A DNA stretch of 64,000 bases, taken from contig NZ_LNWY01000016.1 of the NCBI RefSeq assembly GCF_001681715.1, forward strand, positions 124,001-188,000. The letters are read 5' to 3'. This document shows, one piece after another, positions 8,708 through 17,372 of this stretch (position 1 is its first letter; each line of letters starts with the position of its first letter). Position numbers and translations under genes: made by a program. A model generated the notes under the pieces. The model saw only the letters and a program-made list of their open reading frames with translations, was not told where the DNA came from and searched no databases. This DNA is from Tritonibacter mobilis (lineage in GTDB: Bacteria; Pseudomonadota; Alphaproteobacteria; Rhodobacterales; Rhodobacteraceae).

Positions 8708-10840
8708 ATGACTTCTGCTGACGACCTGATTTCCCTGGTCCGCGACTATAACCCGAAGACGAATGAACAGCGCCTGCGTGATGCCTTTGCTTTTGGCGAG
8801 GAAATGCACGAAGGGCAGTTCCGTCATTCGGGTGAACCCTATTTTACGCATCCCGTAGCGGTGGCCGCGATCCTGACGGAGCAACGGCTGGACGATGCCA
8901 CGATTATCACCGCGCTCCTTCATGACACCATCGAAGACACGAAGGCCAATTTTGAGGAGGTCTCTTCCCGCTTTGGCGAGGAAGTTGCGATGCTGGTCGA
9001 CGGGGTCACCAAGCTGACCAACCTGCAGCTTTCGTCGCGCGAAACCAAGCAGGCGGAAAACTTCCGCAAACTGTTTATGGCAATGTCCAAGGACCTTCGG
9101 GTCATTTTGGTCAAGCTCGCGGACCGGCTTCATAATATGCGGACCATCCGCGCCATGCGTCCTGAAAAACAGGCTCAAAAGGCGCGGGAGACCATGGACA
9201 TCTATGCGCCGCTGGCAGGCCGCATGGGGATGCAATGGATGCGCGAGGAGCTGGAAGACCTCGCGTTTAAGGTGCTGAACCCTGAAGGGCGCCAGTCGAT
9301 CATCCGTCGTTTTGTCACCCTGCAACGGGAAACCGGCGATGTGATCCATCGGATCACCGGCGACATGCGGCTGGAGCTGGAAAAGGCGGGCATTGAGGCC
9401 GAAGTCTTTGGTCGCGCGAAGAAACCCTATTCGATCTGGCGCAAGATGCAGGAGAAGGATCAAGGCTTTTCCCGCCTCTCCGACATTTATGGGTTCCGCG
9501 TCATCACCCGCTCAGAGGAAGACTGCTATCGCACCCTTGGCACCATCCACCAGCGTTGGCGCGCGGTGCCGGGGCGGTTCAAGGATTATATCAGCCAGCC
9601 AAAATCCAACGGCTATCGCTCGATCCACACCACGGTGTCGGGGCGCGATGGCAAGCGGGTCGAGGTACAGATTCGCACCCGCCAGATGCATGACGTGGCC
9701 GAGTCGGGCGTGGCGGCGCATTGGTCCTATCGCGACGGCGTGCGTACCGAAAACCCCTTTGCCGTTGACCCGGCCAAGTGGATTGCCTCGCTGACGGAAC
9801 AGTTTGATGGCGAGGACGATCACGACGAATTTCTCGAAGCGGTCAAGCTGGAGATGTATTCGGATCAGGTGTTCTGCTTCACTCCCAAAGGGGACGTGAT
9901 CAAGCTGCCTAAGGGCGCGACACCGATTGATTTTGCGTATGCGATCCACACCCGCATCGGTCATGCCTGCGTCGGCGCAAAGGTTGATGGCATCCGCGTG
10001 CCGCTCTGGACCCGTCTCAGAAATGGCCAGTCGGTGGAGGTGATCACCGCCGAAGGGCAAACTCCGCAAGTCAGCTGGTTGGAAATCGCCACCACGGGGA
10101 AGGCGCGCACAGCCATCCGCCGGGCCCTGCGCGAAGCAGACCGCGAGAGATTTGTGAAGCTCGGTCACGAGCTTGCTCGGTCTGCCTTTGAGCATGTGAA
10201 CAAGAAGGCCACCGACAAGGCATTGGAAACCGCAGCGCGCGCCTTGCGGGTCAGTGATGTCACCGAACTGCTCGCACGTCTGGGTGCTGCAGTGATTACC
10301 GCGCATGATGTGGTGCAGGCAGTTTATCCTGAACTGACCGACAAAGAAGGCGATGAGGTCTCGCCACGCCGCGCGGTGATCGGTCTGGAGCCCGGACAAA
10401 AATTCGAACGCGCCTCCTGTTGTGAGCCGCTTCCGGGTGAGCGGATCATCGGCATCACCTCACGCGGGCAGGGGGTTGTGGTACACTCTGCTGATTGCGA
10501 CCGTCTGGGCGAATTTGAAGATCAAATGGATCGCTGGGTGGATGTGCATTGGCATTCCGGCACCCATCCGGCCGTCTATGGTGTCACGCTGGAGTTGACC
10601 ATTGGCAACGACGCGGGCGTTCTGGGGCGGATCTGTACGTTAATTGGTGAAAAAAAGGCCAATATTTCTAACCTTGAATTCAAGGATCGGAAACCTGACT
10701 TTTACCGCTTGATGATCAATGTGGAATTGCGTGATGTGGAACAGCTGCATTCGCTGATACTTATGTTGGAAGCTGAAAGCGACGTCGCCGCGGTCGCGCG
10801 CCACCGGGAAACGCCTGGAACGCAACTCCGTACGATCTAG
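8708..10840 (+). CDS. rsh: Bifunctional (p)ppGpp synthetase/hydrolase
   Basis: 710 residues, the standard long RSH architecture. The N-terminal HD hydrolase domain has His48 and His72-Asp73 (LLHDTIEDT). The synthetase domain follows at about 230-340, with RAKKPYSIWRKM and SRLSDIYGFRVI. A TGS domain lies at about 390-450 (FTPKGDVIKLPKGATPIDFA) and an ACT domain near the C-terminus (ITSRGQGVV through VELRDVEQL). Both catalytic sites look intact, so it should make and degrade the alarmone, as the single RSH of alphaproteobacteria does. Confidence 0.97.
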   Translation: MTSADDLISLVRDYNPKTNEQRLRDAFAFGEEMHEGQFRHSGEPYFTHPVAVAAILTEQRLDDATIITALLHDTIEDTKANFEEVSSRFGEEVAMLVDGVTKLTNLQLSSRETKQAENFRKLFMAMSKDLRVILVKLADRLHNMRTIRAMRPEKQAQKARETMDIYAPLAGRMGMQWMREELEDLAFKVLNPEGRQSIIRRFVTLQRETGDVIHRITGDMRLELEKAGIEAEVFGRAKKPYSIWRKMQEKDQGFSRLSDIYGFRVITRSEEDCYRTLGTIHQRWRAVPGRFKDYISQPKSNGYRSIHTTVSGRDGKRVEVQIRTRQMHDVAESGVAAHWSYRDGVRTENPFAVDPAKWIASLTEQFDGEDDHDEFLEAVKLEMYSDQVFCFTPKGDVIKLPKGATPIDFAYAIHTRIGHACVGAKVDGIRVPLWTRLRNGQSVEVITAEGQTPQVSWLEIATTGKARTAIRRALREADRERFVKLGHELARSAFEHVNKKATDKALETAARALRVSDVTELLARLGAAVITAHDVVQAVYPELTDKEGDEVSPRRAVIGLEPGQKFERASCCEPLPGERIIGITSRGQGVVVHSADCDRLGEFEDQMDRWVDVHWHSGTHPAVYGVTLELTIGNDAGVLGRICTLIGEKKANISNLEFKDRKPDFYRLMINVELRDVEQLHSLILMLEAESDVAAVARHRETPGTQLRTI

Positions 10841-10871
10841 CCTCTTCAGTACGAAGAATAGGGACGATCTT

Positions 10872-11576
10872 TTGGTATTCAGGCGCCGAGACAGACGCCC
10901 GCCGCATAGGGCGGTTGCGGAGTTTCTCTGGCCTCGTGGAGGTTGGGGAAGGGCGTTTTTGTATGTCAAACATCGGGTGCGCCGTCTGCCGGACAACCCG
11001 GAGCGCATCGCGCGTGGCATCTGGGCCGGGCTCTTCACCACCTTTACCCCGTTTTATGGTCTGCATTTTCTTGTTGCCGCAACCATTGCGCGGGTCATGA
11101 ACGGCAATATCCTTGCAGCGCTTTCAGCGACATTTTTTGGAAACCCGCTGACGTATGTGCCAATCGGTGTGATTTCTTTGCAGACCGGGCACTGGTTGCT
11201 GGGCAGTCAGCCGGTGGCGGAGGTTGATGCGACATTGGCGGACAAGTTCCTCGCGGCAGGGTGGGACCTTTGGTACAACATCTACGCCTATGCGACTGGG
11301 ACACCCGTTGATTGGACGGGGCTGAAGATCTTTTATGACGAGGTTTTCTACCCCTATATGATTGGCGGCATCATCCCGGGCCTCATTGTCGCAACTGTCG
11401 GCTATATGCTTTCTGTTCCATTGATCCGCACCTACCAGCAGCGGCGTCGCCGCAAGATCAAGGCGAAGTTCGAAGCGATCAAGAAACGTGCAGAACTTGA
11501 ACCCGTCAACAGCCCACATGCACCGAGCGGAACCACCCCGCCGAGCCGCTCGCCCAAGATTGGCCGCACAGACTAA
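10872..11576 (+). CDS. DUF2062 family membrane protein
   Basis: 234 residues with a DUF2062 core: NPERIARGIWAGLFTTFTPFYGLHF, then FFGNPLTYVPIG, with about three membrane segments and a basic, Ser/Pro-rich C-terminal tail. The function is unknown. The start is a TTG at 10872, with AGGGA about 9 bases before it; no ATG gives the conserved N-terminus. It lies 31 bases after rsh and is probably cotranscribed. Confidence 0.85.
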   Translation: MVFRRRDRRPPHRAVAEFLWPRGGWGRAFLYVKHRVRRLPDNPERIARGIWAGLFTTFTPFYGLHFLVAATIARVMNGNILAALSATFFGNPLTYVPIGVISLQTGHWLLGSQPVAEVDATLADKFLAAGWDLWYNIYAYATGTPVDWTGLKIFYDEVFYPYMIGGIIPGLIVATVGYMLSVPLIRTYQQRRRRKIKAKFEAIKKRAELEPVNSPHAPSGTTPPSRSPKIGRTD

Positions 11577-11686
11577 ACGCGCTTGGCGGCGGGAGAATTG
11601 TATCACTCTGGTTCTTGTGCCTTGCCTCTTTGGCCTTGCCCGCTAGGCTCTGCCGCAAAAGACATCCCTGACAAAGAGACGTTCTC

Positions 11687-12445
11687 ATGTCCAAAAACTC
11701 CCTGCGCCTTGGCGTCAATATCGACCATGTGGCCACAGTGCGAAATGCCCGTGGCGGAGCTTATCCAGACCCGATCCGTGCGGCGAAACTGGCAGAAGAG
11801 GCAGGTGCCGACGGCATCACCGCTCACCTGCGCGAAGACCGCCGCCACATCACAGATGCGGACATTGACGGGCTGATGGAGGCGCTGTCGGTGCCACTGA
11901 ATTTTGAGATGGCCGCAACCGATGAGATGCAGAAGATAGCGCTTCGGCACAAGCCGCATGCGGTCTGTATCGTGCCAGAAAAGCGTGAAGAGCGAACCAC
12001 GGAGGGCGGTCTTGAAGTGGCGCGTGAAGAAAATCGTCTGGCCCATTTTATCGCGCCATTGCGTGATGCGGGGTGTCGGGTGTCGATTTTTATCGCCGCA
12101 GACCAAAAGCAGATCGAAGCCGCGCATCGCATCGGTGCCGAAGTCATCGAACTTCACACAGGGGCCTATTGCGACCACCACGCCGAAGGAAACTTTGCTG
12201 CGCGGGACAGGGAACTGGACGCGCTGCAGGACATGGCGACGTTTGCGCATTCACTGGGGTTAGAAGTACATGCAGGGCATGGGCTTACCTATGAAACGGT
12301 CGCGCCCGTTGCGGCTTTTCCAGAGGTGATGGAGCTAAACATCGGTCATTTTCTGATTGGCGAGGCCATCTTTCGCGGTCTCACCCCGGCAGTGCAGGAA
12401 ATGCGCCGCCTGATGGATGAGGCGCGCTTAGGAGACAGCACATGA
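11687..12445 (+). CDS. pdxJ: Pyridoxine 5'-phosphate synthase
   Basis: TIM-barrel enzyme that condenses 1-deoxyxylulose 5-phosphate with 3-amino-1-hydroxyacetone 1-phosphate to pyridoxine phosphate. 252 residues. Motifs: LGVNIDHVATVRNARGG, HLREDRRHI, ELHTGAYCD, VHAGHGLTYE and ELNIGHFLIGEAIF. The stop overlaps the next gene in an ATGA. It is beside acpS, as in many proteobacteria. Confidence 0.97.
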   Translation: MSKNSLRLGVNIDHVATVRNARGGAYPDPIRAAKLAEEAGADGITAHLREDRRHITDADIDGLMEALSVPLNFEMAATDEMQKIALRHKPHAVCIVPEKREERTTEGGLEVAREENRLAHFIAPLRDAGCRVSIFIAADQKQIEAAHRIGAEVIELHTGAYCDHHAEGNFAARDRELDALQDMATFAHSLGLEVHAGHGLTYETVAPVAAFPEVMELNIGHFLIGEAIFRGLTPAVQEMRRLMDEARLGDST

Positions 12446-12867
12446 AGCTTGGGCGCTTTGCCGTTATTTATCTCGCCATCATGGTCGCGTTGATGGTTCT
12501 GATTCTGCTGGTTCAGGCGATTTTCCGGTTCGACATCTCCAATGCAGGCATGGCGATTATCCCTGCGATGGGGGCTGCGATGGCGGAGGGACAGGCCTTT
12601 GCCAAGGCAGAGGATCGCGCGCCTGAGACCTCTGAAATGTGGGCGTTTGCGCGGCGTGCAGGGCTGGTTGTTCTTGGTCTGACGCTTTTGTCGACCGCGG
12701 CGTTCAGCATCGCGGTTCCAGAGATCAAATTTGTGCTCAGCCAGCCCGGAGGCGCATTGGTGCTTCTGGCCGCGATCCTGTTCCAGACCTTGATTTCATT
12801 CGTGCTGGTGCGGTTCTTCTTGGCGACAGGTGCGAAATCCATATTGCGTGCTCAGAAGCGTGGCTGA
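12442..12867 (+). CDS. Membrane protein, ABZJ_00895-like
   Basis: 141 residues with four hydrophobic segments (about 5-27, 34-50, 71-90, 100-128). The conserved stretch AMGAAMAEGQAFAKAEDR between the first two helices recalls proteins named ABZJ_00895 family; this assignment is from memory and tentative. No function is known. It is translationally coupled to pdxJ and 27 bases before acpS. Confidence 0.7.
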   Translation: MKLGRFAVIYLAIMVALMVLILLVQAIFRFDISNAGMAIIPAMGAAMAEGQAFAKAEDRAPETSEMWAFARRAGLVVLGLTLLSTAAFSIAVPEIKFVLSQPGGALVLLAAILFQTLISFVLVRFFLATGAKSILRAQKRG

Positions 12868-12894
12868 GTATCAAGAACCTGATGAGAGGCCCAA

Positions 12895-13314
12895 GTGATC
12901 TTAGGAATCGGCACTGATCTGGCGAACATAGAGCGCATTCAAGGCGTGCTTGATCGTTTTGGTGACCGGTTTCGAAACAGGGTTTTCACTGAGGTGGAGC
13001 AGGCAAAGTCTGAACGTCGCCTTGACGTAGCAGGCACCTATGCCAAGCGCTGGGCTGCAAAAGAAGCCTGCTCCAAGGCGCTCGGTACAGGATTGCGCAT
13101 GGGGATCGCGTGGAAGGATATGTCCGTGTCCAATCTGCGCAGCGGCCAGCCGGTCATGCATGTGACGGGTTGGGCGAAGGAGCGGCTCGACCAGATGACC
13201 CCGGCTGGGCATGAGGCTGTGATCCATGTGACACTCACCGATGATCACCCCTGGGCACATGCGATGGTCTTAATCGAGGCGCTGCCAGTGTCCCGGCCCG
13301 GTCCAGAGACCTAG
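12895..13314 (+). CDS. acpS: Holo-[acyl-carrier-protein] synthase
   Basis: Attaches 4'-phosphopantetheine from CoA to acyl carrier protein. 139 residues from a GTG start preceded by GAGAGG. The Mg-binding Asp is in [12 protein letters not shown] (Asp8), and the second motif [14 protein letters not shown] carries the conserved Glu and Lys. The tail is slightly longer than in short homologs. Confidence 0.96.
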   Translation: MILGIGTDLANIERIQGVLDRFGDRFRNRVFTEVEQAKSERRLDVAGTYAKRWAAKEACSKALGTGLRMGIAWKDMSVSNLRSGQPVMHVTGWAKERLDQMTPAGHEAVIHVTLTDDHPWAHAMVLIEALPVSRPGPET

Positions 13315-13459
13315 ATGATTTGTTTGGTGCGCATCGAAAGTGCGGCAGAGTTGCTCACTTCTGCGCCACATCCCATATGTCTTGCCTCCACCGCTTGACT
13401 TGCGCCGGACAGCCCCGCATGTACGCGCCTGACCCGTCCACAAATGACCGGAGAGCCTG

Positions 13460-14296
13460 ATGGCGTCGAAAACCACGACCGGGAACTCAATCGTCGAGAC
13501 GATCAAGACAATCGTCTACGCACTTTTGATTGCCGGTGTCTTCCGCACCCTGTTTTTTCAACCCTTCTGGATTCCTTCCGGCTCGATGAAAGAGACGTTG
13601 CTGATCGGCGATTTCCTCTTCGTCAATAAGATGGCCTATGGCTATTCCTATGCGTCCTGTCCAACCATCCGCATCGGTGCTGTTGGCCTCAATATCGATG
13701 CCAAAGACATCTGTGGCTTTATCGATGGTGACAACACGCGCATCCTCGGCAGTGAGCCAGAGCGCGGCGATGTGGTGGTGTTCCGCCATCCGGTGAATGG
13801 CACGGACTACATCAAGCGTCTTGTGGGGCTGCCTGGCGATAAGCTGCAGATGAAGGACGGCGTACTCTACATCAACGGCACCGCGGTGGGGCTGATGGAT
13901 GATGGCGAGTTCGAAGAAGAAATGGAACGTCAGGGGCCGCAGGGCAACTTCCCGCGCTGTGAAAACGACCCTGTCGGGCAGGGCGGAATCTGCAAGAAAT
14001 CCCGCCAGATCGAAACTTTGCCTGGTGGAACCTCTCACGCTGTCATCAATATTGGCAACCAGTCGAGCGATCATACCAAGGTCTATCATGTCCCCGAGGG
14101 TCACTTCTTCTTTATGGGGGATAACCGCGACAACTCCACCGACAGCCGCGTGCCACAGGCCGTGGGCGGCGTGGGATATGTACCGTTTGAAAACCTGATC
14201 GGGCGCGCAGATCGCATCATGTTCTCGTCTGCTGGCCGCTCCATGCTGTTCTTCTGGACATGGCGCAGTGATCGGTTCTTTAAGGGCATCACATAA
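13460..14296 (+). CDS. lepB: Signal peptidase I
   Basis: Cleaves signal peptides of exported proteins at the outer face of the inner membrane. 278 residues. An N-terminal membrane anchor (about 12-32) is followed by the nucleophile Ser42 (PSGSM) and the general base Lys119 (DYIKRLVGLPGD), then GDNRDNSTDSR and a C-terminal aromatic segment. The insert at about 145-195, with paired cysteines (FPRCENDPV, GGICKK), is typical of alphaproteobacterial enzymes. A strong terminator follows. Confidence 0.97.
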   Translation: MASKTTTGNSIVETIKTIVYALLIAGVFRTLFFQPFWIPSGSMKETLLIGDFLFVNKMAYGYSYASCPTIRIGAVGLNIDAKDICGFIDGDNTRILGSEPERGDVVVFRHPVNGTDYIKRLVGLPGDKLQMKDGVLYINGTAVGLMDDGEFEEEMERQGPQGNFPRCENDPVGQGGICKKSRQIETLPGGTSHAVINIGNQSSDHTKVYHVPEGHFFFMGDNRDNSTDSRVPQAVGGVGYVPFENLIGRADRIMFSSAGRSMLFFWTWRSDRFFKGIT

Positions 14297-14318
14297 TTAG
14301 TGTCGCTTTGTGACGTTG

Positions 14319-14355
14319 AAAAAGGCCGTTGGCAGCCCCTGCCTGCGGCCTTTTT
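14319..14355 (+). terminator. Rho-independent terminator after lepB
   Basis: Perfect 10-bp inverted repeat AAAAAGGCCG / CGGCCTTTTT with a 17-base interior that can pair further. It starts 23 bases after the lepB stop. It separates lepB from rnc, so rnc-era needs a promoter in 14356-14486. Confidence 0.85.
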
Positions 14356-14486
14356 ACTGTGGTGGGCGAGGCGAAGTGCTATCTTAGCGCATGCGACACG
14401 CAGAGTGCTTTCCTCTGGCGCTTTGCTGGGATAAGGAACGAACCCACCGGGGCCGAAACGCCCCAATGATGCTCAAAGGACCACAT

Positions 14487-15173
14487 GTGAAGCTATCTCG
14501 GGATATCCTCGCCTTTCAGGCAAGGCTGGGGCATGAATTTTCCAGCCCGGAGCTGTTGATCCGTGCGCTGACTCATCCTTCGGTCTCCTCGCCAAACCGT
14601 CAGGACAATCAGCGGCTGGAATTTCTCGGCGACCGCGTGCTGGGGCTGGTGATGGCGACGGCGCTCCTTGAGCATGACAAACACGCCACAGAGGGCCAAT
14701 TGGCACCGCGGTTCAATGCGCTGGTGCGCAAGGAAGCCTGCGCGGATGTCGCGCGCCAGATTGATCTTGGTGCGGTGCTGAAACTTGGCCGATCTGAAAT
14801 GCTATCCGGTGGGCGGCGCAAGCAGGCGCTTCTGGGCGATGCGATGGAGGCTGTGATTGCCGCCGTCTACAAGGACGCAGGTTTTGAGGCTGCCCAGAAC
14901 GTGATCCTGCGCCTGTGGGGTAAGCGCGTTGGCACGGTTGAAGATGATGCCCGTGACCCCAAAACAGCGCTGCAGGAATTTGTGCAGGCGCGCCGTCAAC
15001 CGCCACCCGCATATGTATTGATCGCCCGTACAGGCCCCGATCACGAACCCGTCTTCACCATCGCTGCCCGTCTTGAAGATGGAACCGAAGAACAGGCCAC
15101 CGCAGGTTCAAAACGCCTCGCAGAGCAGGCCGCCGCCAAGGCCCTTTTGGCCAAACTGGAGCAAGAGACATGA
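14487..15173 (+). CDS. rnc: Ribonuclease III
   Basis: Double-strand-specific endoribonuclease for rRNA and mRNA processing. 228 residues from the GTG at 14487, which has AAAGGA six bases upstream and gives the normal family length. Catalytic motif [15 protein letters not shown], second acidic site [16 protein letters not shown], and a C-terminal dsRNA-binding domain ([11 protein letters not shown] to [10 protein letters not shown]). An upstream ATG at 14391 would add 32 unrelated residues. The stop overlaps era by 4 bases. Confidence 0.95.
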   Translation: MKLSRDILAFQARLGHEFSSPELLIRALTHPSVSSPNRQDNQRLEFLGDRVLGLVMATALLEHDKHATEGQLAPRFNALVRKEACADVARQIDLGAVLKLGRSEMLSGGRRKQALLGDAMEAVIAAVYKDAGFEAAQNVILRLWGKRVGTVEDDARDPKTALQEFVQARRQPPPAYVLIARTGPDHEPVFTIAARLEDGTEEQATAGSKRLAEQAAAKALLAKLEQET

Positions 15174-16075
15174 CCACACGCGCAGGCTTTATCGCCCTCA
15201 TCGGCGAGCCAAACGCCGGGAAATCCACGCTTCTCAATCGCATGGTGGGGGCAAAAGTCTCCATCGTGACCCACAAGGTGCAAACCACCCGCGCGCGCAT
15301 TCGTGGCGTGGCGATGGAAGGCGAGAGCCAGCTTGTGTTCGTCGACACCCCGGGCCTGTTCCAGCCGCGCCGCCGCTTGGATCGCGCTATGGTTGCGGCT
15401 GCATGGGGCGGTGCTGCGGATGCTGATGTGATCGTTCTGCTCATCGAGGCGCATCGCGGCATCACAGAAGGCGTTGAACGGATCATTGAAAACCTTGGCG
15501 AAGTTGCTCAGGGCCGCCGTGTCGCACTGGCGATCAACAAGATCGACAAGGTGCAATCCGATGTGCTGCTCGGCCTGACCAAGGATCTGAACGACCGTTT
15601 CTCCTTCGCCGAGACTTTTATGATTTCCGCAGAAAAAGGCTATGGCACCGACGATCTGCGCAAGTGGCTCGCGGCCGAGGTGCCCGAAAGCCCGTGGCTC
15701 TACCCCGAGGATCAGATCGCGGATCTTCCACTCCGAATGATTGCCGCCGAGATGACGCGCGAGAAACTCACCCTGCGCCTGCACCAGGAACTGCCTTACC
15801 AGCTCACAGTTGAGACTGAGAAATGGGAGGAACGCAAGGACGGCTCTGCGCGCATTGATCAGGTGGTCTATGTGGTTCGCGATGGCCACAAGGGCATCGT
15901 GCTGGGTAAACGCGGCGAGACAATCAAAGCCGTGGGACAAGCGGCCCGCGCAGAACTTGAGGAATTCCTGGATCGCAAAATCCACCTGTTCTTACAGGTC
16001 AAGGTCCGCCCGAACTGGCTAGAGGAATCCGAACGCTACTCGGAAATGGGACTCGATTTTAAGGACGGGAACTAA
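15170..16075 (+). CDS. era: GTPase Era
   Basis: Essential GTPase that binds the 3' end of 16S rRNA during 30S assembly. 301 residues. G motifs: [10 protein letters not shown] (G1), the switch [16 protein letters not shown] (G3) and NKIDKV (G4). The C-terminal KH domain contains [17 protein letters not shown]. Translationally coupled to rnc, the common rnc-era-recO order. Confidence 0.98.
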   Translation: MTTRAGFIALIGEPNAGKSTLLNRMVGAKVSIVTHKVQTTRARIRGVAMEGESQLVFVDTPGLFQPRRRLDRAMVAAAWGGAADADVIVLLIEAHRGITEGVERIIENLGEVAQGRRVALAINKIDKVQSDVLLGLTKDLNDRFSFAETFMISAEKGYGTDDLRKWLAAEVPESPWLYPEDQIADLPLRMIAAEMTREKLTLRLHQELPYQLTVETEKWEERKDGSARIDQVVYVVRDGHKGIVLGKRGETIKAVGQAARAELEEFLDRKIHLFLQVKVRPNWLEESERYSEMGLDFKDGN

Positions 16076-16086
16076 ACGCCCGCTCC

Positions 16087-16120
16087 TTCATCTTTTTACA
16101 AATACCTCCGCCGGAGGCAC
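16087..16120. repeat. Intergenic repeat, family B copy 2
   Basis: Second copy of the sequence at 968-1001, with CAAATACCTCC then CCGGAGGCAC on the same strand. It sits between the era stop and the DUF1491 start. Short CCTCC/GGAGG hairpin. Confidence 0.6.
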
Positions 16121-16154
16121 ATTAAGGGTGTCGCGCAGGTCGCAAGGAGCACTT

Positions 16155-16484
16155 ATGTCCCGTCTCACTGCCCGGTTTTGGGTCGACGCCTATCTGGCCC
16201 GCTTGCGTTTTCAGGATATCCCCGCCTTTGTCACCGCACATGGCGATGACACCGCCGGCGCGGTGCTGGTGAAGCTCAATACACTGGACGGTGAGGCCCG
16301 CGCGTATCACCGAAGTTTCGATCTGATGACAGGAGATCGCAAATGGGTCGAGCTGGTTGCGGGTTCGGACGAAGATGTGGAGGCATCAATCGCCAAGCAA
16401 CGCCAGTTTGACAGCGACCTCTGGGTGATTGAGGTAGAAGATCGGCAGGGTAGACATCTGCTGGATGAGCCGGGGCTGGATTAG
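16155..16484 (+). CDS. DUF1491 family protein
   Basis: 109 residues from the ATG at 16155, which has AAGGAG eight bases before it. The sequence MSRLTARFWVDAYLARL with GAVLVKLNTLDG and DSDLWVIEVEDRQGRHLL matches the alphaproteobacterial DUF1491 family as I know it. No function is established. It ends 3 bases before recO, so the two are coupled. Confidence 0.85.
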   Translation: MSRLTARFWVDAYLARLRFQDIPAFVTAHGDDTAGAVLVKLNTLDGEARAYHRSFDLMTGDRKWVELVAGSDEDVEASIAKQRQFDSDLWVIEVEDRQGRHLLDEPGLD

Positions 16485-16487
16485 GAA

Positions 16488-17213
16488 ATGGACTGGCGTG
16501 ATCAGGGCATTTTGCTGACGGTACGTCGCCACGGCGAATCTTCGGCCCTGATCGAAGTATTCACTCAAGCACATGGTCGGCACGCGGGCCTCGTGCGCGG
16601 TGGCGCCAGTCGCAAGATGGCACCACATTTACAGCCGGGGGCGCAATTGGATCTGACGTGGTCCGCCCGTCTCGAAGATCACTTGGGCACCTATAAGGCA
16701 GAACCGCTGCGCAGCCGTGCTGCTTTGGCGCTGTCGGGGCGGCTGGCTTTGTCAGGGTTGAATGCGGTCTGCGCGCTTCTGGCTTTTGCTCTGCCGGATC
16801 GCGAAGCATATCCGGAGCTTTACCACCGCAGCGAAGCTTTGCTGGATTTGCTCGACAACGAAGATCTCTGGCCGCTGGGGTATCTGCGCTGGGAACTCTC
16901 GCTGCTTGAGGATCTGGGGTACGGTCTAGATCTGTCTTGCTGCGCGGTGACCGGTGCCACTGAGGGGCTCATGTATGTTTCACCCAAAACGGGCCGCGCG
17001 GTCTCTGAGGCGGGCGCGGGGGGATGGGCTGATCGCTTGTTGCCCCTGCCACCGGTGATGCGAGGCGAGGGCGATGGCAAGGACATAGAAATCCTGACTG
17101 CGCTGAGAACCACGGGGTTTTTCCTCGAATCAAAGCTGGCGCCAGCTTTGGGCAATCGGCCTGTGCCCGAGGCGCGCGGGCGCTTTCTGGATGCGCTGTC
17201 GCGTCGTCTATAG
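16488..17213 (+). CDS. recO: DNA repair protein RecO
   Basis: RecF-pathway mediator that anneals DNA and helps load RecA. 241 residues. The N-terminal OB fold starts [26 protein letters not shown] and continues [20 protein letters not shown]; the helical C-terminal domain holds [10 protein letters not shown] in place of the usual four-Cys zinc site. It closes the lepB-rnc-era run. Confidence 0.95.
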   Translation: MDWRDQGILLTVRRHGESSALIEVFTQAHGRHAGLVRGGASRKMAPHLQPGAQLDLTWSARLEDHLGTYKAEPLRSRAALALSGRLALSGLNAVCALLAFALPDREAYPELYHRSEALLDLLDNEDLWPLGYLRWELSLLEDLGYGLDLSCCAVTGATEGLMYVSPKTGRAVSEAGAGGWADRLLPLPPVMRGEGDGKDIEILTALRTTGFFLESKLAPALGNRPVPEARGRFLDALSRRL

Positions 17214-17372
17214 GCGGGTTCGGCGAAATATCGCATCCACCCCTGGCAATCACTGCCGGAGCGGGGTGGCGTCACACGCATGATACATCGCCCGGAGAAG
17301 AACGCTGTCGCGGTTGGGCCCACGCATTTCGGGTCGCATCCCAGCCTTTATGACAGCTAGGAGCACAGTAAA

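Noticed and set aside
9512-10399. Minus-strand open frame of 295 codons
   Set aside because: Antisense to the rsh gene, whose domains are unmistakable.
17214-17372. Pho box before phoX
   Set aside because: Only a single TATGACAG-like element is visible; no 11-base direct repeat of the PhoB consensus.
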